Assembly: GCA_007124075.1 (NCBI GenBank)
Contig: SLFV01000282.1
Location: forward strand, 1 to 6,024
DNA from: Roseimaritima sp.
Lineage (GTDB): Bacteria > Planctomycetota > Planctomycetia > Pirellulales > Pirellulaceae
Reading direction: 5' to 3'
Length of the DNA stretch: 6,024 bases
Below, in pieces: positions 3,815 through 6,024 of this stretch. How positions within the stretch are numbered: the first letter of the stretch is position 1; each line of letters begins with the position of its first letter. The notes under the pieces are model-generated. The model was not told where the DNA came from. It made no database searches and saw only the letters and a program-made list of their open reading frames with translations. The translations under genes were made by a program, and so were the position numbers.

Positions 3815-6024
3815 CTACGATTGACCAGACGTTAGGAGGACGCGATTGATATCCTGCAACCCTACAGGCTTGACCAAGTGTTTGTCAAATCCAGCCGCGA
3901 CAACAGCCTCCTGATCTTCGCAGCGTCCGTATCCTGTCAATGCGACTAATCGAATGGAACGTCCCATCGCCCCGCGAATTCGTCGTGCTAATTCGTAGCC
4001 ATCTAGTTCAGGCAAGCCGATGTCCAGTAAAGCCACGTCTGGCTGCAGTTCCAAGATTGCATGTAAGCCCTCAGTGCCTGTCTGGGCAACCGCGATCACT
4101 TGATACCCCTCATGACTCAGCAAAGTCGCCAACATTTCTCGGGCGTCGTCGTTATCCTCGACCAAGACTAATCGCACATCACTGGGGTTCTGGAATTCTG
4201 CTCGCGTTATTTTGGACGGTGGGGTTTCGGTGGTCGTGGGTAAACGAGCAATGAACTCGCTTCCCTTGCCCAAGCCTTCACTGTGCGCCGTGATCGTCCC
4301 GCCATGAAGTTGCAGCAGCGATCGCACCAGTGTCAGGCCAACCCCCATTCCCCCCTCGCTACGATCCAGCGTTTCGTCTGACTGAACGAACATGTCAAAA
4401 ACGGTCGCCAATAAAGCAGACGACATGCCGCAGCCATTATCAATCACCCGCAGTTCTGCCTCCTGATCACGGGCAAGAAGCATCAGCCGGATCTGTCCTT
4501 GCTGGGGCGTGTACTTGATTGCATTGGTCAGCAAATTTTCGATTACTTGAATCATTCTGACACGATCAACTTGGCTGCGAATCGGCGTTGGAGGGGCTTC
4601 AAACAGAAGCCTGTGTTCGTGTCGCCGCAGCAGTGGCTGAACCGCCTCGATGGCATCCTTGCACAACTGTCGCAGGTCGGAGTTTTCCTTGCGTAGTTTG
4701 ATTTTTCCCTGTGTAACCCGCGAAACATCCAGGAGGTCATCCAGCAGAGTCGCGATTTGAGCCGCCTGTCGGCGGATGACACCAGCAGGTTGCGTGACCG
4801 CTGGAGAATCGTCAGCGATTCGCTCCAAGACCGAAGCAGCGGTCAGAATGGCTGCCATCGGATTGCGCAGCTCGTGTGAAAGCGTCGCCAGAAAACGATC
4901 GCGCTGTTGCACCTGAGTCCGCAGCGAAGCTTCCAGCTTTTGATGCTCCGAGATATCAACAAGTGCTGCAATGGACTGCGTCCCCCGCGGCGTTTCGATC
5001 GGCTCAACACGAACATCCAGCGGAATGTGCTTGCCATCTTTCCGCTGTCCCCAGACATAGGCATCCGGGCCCATGCGTCGAATCGAAACCGGGTTGCGGA
5101 AATACTCCGCCCGCAGGAGCGCATGGACCTCCCGTTTGTCGGACGTCAGCAGGGTTTCTAGTGGCTGCCCCACCAGTTCTCGAGAGGCATAGCCAAACAT
5201 GCGTTCAATCTCGGAATTGACTAAGGTGATCAAACCACGCTCACAGACAACAACCATACCATTGGGGGCGACCTCGACCGCATTACGAAATCGTGTTTCC
5301 GCGACCTTCAGGACCGTAATGTCGACCAACGTAATCACGACGCCAGCATTTCTGATTTCGCCCAGATAAGGCAAAATGCGCATCAAAAAATAATCACCTT
5401 GGGCGGTGCGAACATCCTCTTCCAGCATGCTACTAGTGCGCAAAACTTCCTCCAGCTTTTCAACCAGATTTTCGCAGTGAATCGTATGCGCGAAACCGTG
5501 GACTTTGCGACCGACATCGGAGTCGATCAAGTTAAAGACCTCCGCCATGCGTGGAGTAAATTTGCGAATGCATAGATGCTCGTCCAAGAACATCGTATGG
5601 ACCTCGGTGCTTTTCAGCAGGTTATTCATGTCCTGCGTCAGTTCGGTCTGCTCCTCAATTTTTTTCTGGTACTCAGCATTGACGGTATACAGTTCCTCGT
5701 TGACCGAATGCAGTTCCTCATTCGTGGACTGTAATTCCTCATTGGATGCAAGCAGTTCCTCATTCGTTGCCTGCAGTTCTTCATTGCTAGTTTCCAGTTC
5801 CTCGATGGTTGCTTGTAGATTTTCTTTGGTGAAACGAAGTTCGGATTCCAAGGCCTCCAGATGTTCCCGAGTTGCATCAGACAGATTGCTTTCAGTAACT
5901 GCGGATGCTACCGGCTTGCGGGGGCTTACATCTTCAAATTGGACTAAAAAGTGAACCGGGGAACGCCGCGTAGCTGGTAAAGGGACAACCGACACATTCA
6001 AAAATCTTTCACGATTGGCCAGTC
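3815..6024 (-). CDS. Hybrid sensor histidine kinase with receiver domain, CheB-CheR-PAS fusion type; 5' end outside window
   Basis: C-terminal part of a cytoplasmic hybrid kinase. The frame stays open to the right edge (reading LANRERF before a TTG at 6001), so the TTG is not a credible start. Residue numbers below count from that TTG. Residues 1-24 (NVSVVPL...VHFLVQFED) match the segment that follows the CheR methyltransferase domain in CheB-CheR fusions. A coiled coil at about 45-122 holds six EELxxxN heptads. PAS 1 covers about 127-231 (MFLDEHLCIRKFTP...VVITLVDIT) and PAS 2 about 234-352. HisKA has phospho-acceptor His376 in LSHELRNP. HATPase has N493 (NLLTNAIKYTP), G1 DNGCGM (521-526) and G2 GGMGVGL (550-556). 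The receiver (608-722) keeps E615/D616, phospho-acceptor Asp660, T689 and K711. All catalytic residues are present, so autophosphorylation and transfer to the attached receiver are expected. The signal and output are unknown: no DNA-binding domain follows the receiver, which ends nine residues before the stop, so a separate partner would act downstream. Confidence 0.93.
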   Translation of the reverse strand, partial: LANRERFLNVSVVPLPATRRSPVHFLVQFEDVSPRKPVASAVTESNLSDATREHLEALESELRFTKENLQATIEELETSNEELQATNEELLASNEELQSTNEELHSVNEELYTVNAEYQKKIEEQTELTQDMNNLLKSTEVHTMFLDEHLCIRKFTPRMAEVFNLIDSDVGRKVHGFAHTIHCENLVEKLEEVLRTSSMLEEDVRTAQGDYFLMRILPYLGEIRNAGVVITLVDITVLKVAETRFRNAVEVAPNGMVVVCERGLITLVNSEIERMFGYASRELVGQPLETLLTSDKREVHALLRAEYFRNPVSIRRMGPDAYVWGQRKDGKHIPLDVRVEPIETPRGTQSIAALVDISEHQKLEASLRTQVQQRDRFLATLSHELRNPMAAILTAASVLERIADDSPAVTQPAGVIRRQAAQIATLLDDLLDVSRVTQGKIKLRKENSDLRQLCKDAIEAVQPLLRRHEHRLLFEAPPTPIRSQVDRVRMIQVIENLLTNAIKYTPQQGQIRLMLLARDQEAELRVIDNGCGMSSALLATVFDMFVQSDETLDRSEGGMGVGLTLVRSLLQLHGGTITAHSEGLGKGSEFIARLPTTTETPPSKITRAEFQNPSDVRLVLVEDNDDAREMLATLLSHEGYQVIAVAQTGTEGLHAILELQPDVALLDIGLPELDGYELARRIRGAMGRSIRLVALTGYGRCEDQEAVVAAGFDKHLVKPVGLQDINRVLLTSGQS
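5678..5803 (-). repeat. Six tandem 21-bp units coding EELxxxN heptads
   Basis: Six consecutive units code EELETSN, EELQATN, EELLASN, EELQSTN, EELHSVN and EELYTVN (residues 67-108 from the TTG at 6001). The repeat is visible at DNA level as a recurring GAGGAACT-like core every 21 bases, with codon changes between units. In the family this is the signalling helix linking the CheR part to the PAS domains; Leu in each heptad forms the core and Asn and Glu recur at fixed faces. Confidence 0.85.

Noticed and set aside
5505..5954. 149-codon plus-strand frame rich in Ser and Cys
   Set aside because: It is the antisense of the kinase coiled coil; its Ser/Cys repeats are only the complement of the EELxxxN codons.

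Overview
The window most likely comes from a planctomycete chromosome, probably Pirellulaceae (Rhodopirellula/Blastopirellula-like). The strongest sign is a DUF1559 protein with the very conserved pseudopilin N-terminus (GFTLVELLVVIAIIG) and the CSNNLKQ, FLCPSD and HPGGAH...DGS motifs. This family is massively expanded in that phylum. A small lipoprotein with a carboxypeptidase-regulatory-like fold lies just downstream, which is also typical. No RNA gene, CRISPR array, transposase or sign of recent transfer was seen.

All four supported genes are on the minus strand, so in transcription order they run right to left. (1) At 6024-3815 is the 3' part of a large hybrid sensor kinase. Its frame is still open at the right edge, so the gene begins outside the window. 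The visible part has a coiled coil of EELxxxN heptads, two PAS domains, a HisKA/HATPase core and a receiver domain. The sequence just before and in the coiled coil is that of the CheB-CheR-PAS fusion family, so methylesterase and methyltransferase domains probably lie upstream. (2) At 3669-1981 is a five-helix membrane protein with a C-terminal alpha/beta hydrolase (Abhydrolase_9 family, COG4425) and a complete Ser/Asp/His set. It has its own predicted promoter, with a 15-bp direct repeat around it, and two competing start codons. (3) At 1677-643 is the DUF1559 pseudopilin-like protein, behind a roughly 300-bp non-coding stretch holding a plausible promoter and two small dyads. (4) At 531-106 is the small lipoprotein, probably co-transcribed with DUF1559.

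The leftmost 105 bases hold no gene that can be established. Two plus-strand frames run in from the left edge and stop at 80 and 84; either could be the tail of a convergent gene.

Functionally there are three separate units: a signalling kinase, a membrane hydrolase, and a DUF1559/lipoprotein pair whose products should sit in the cell envelope. Nothing in the sequence links them beyond shared direction. The window looks like ordinary planctomycete chromosome and no clear new system was found. The points most worth checking are the repeat-flanked hydrolase promoter, the hydrolase start site and the full architecture of the truncated kinase.
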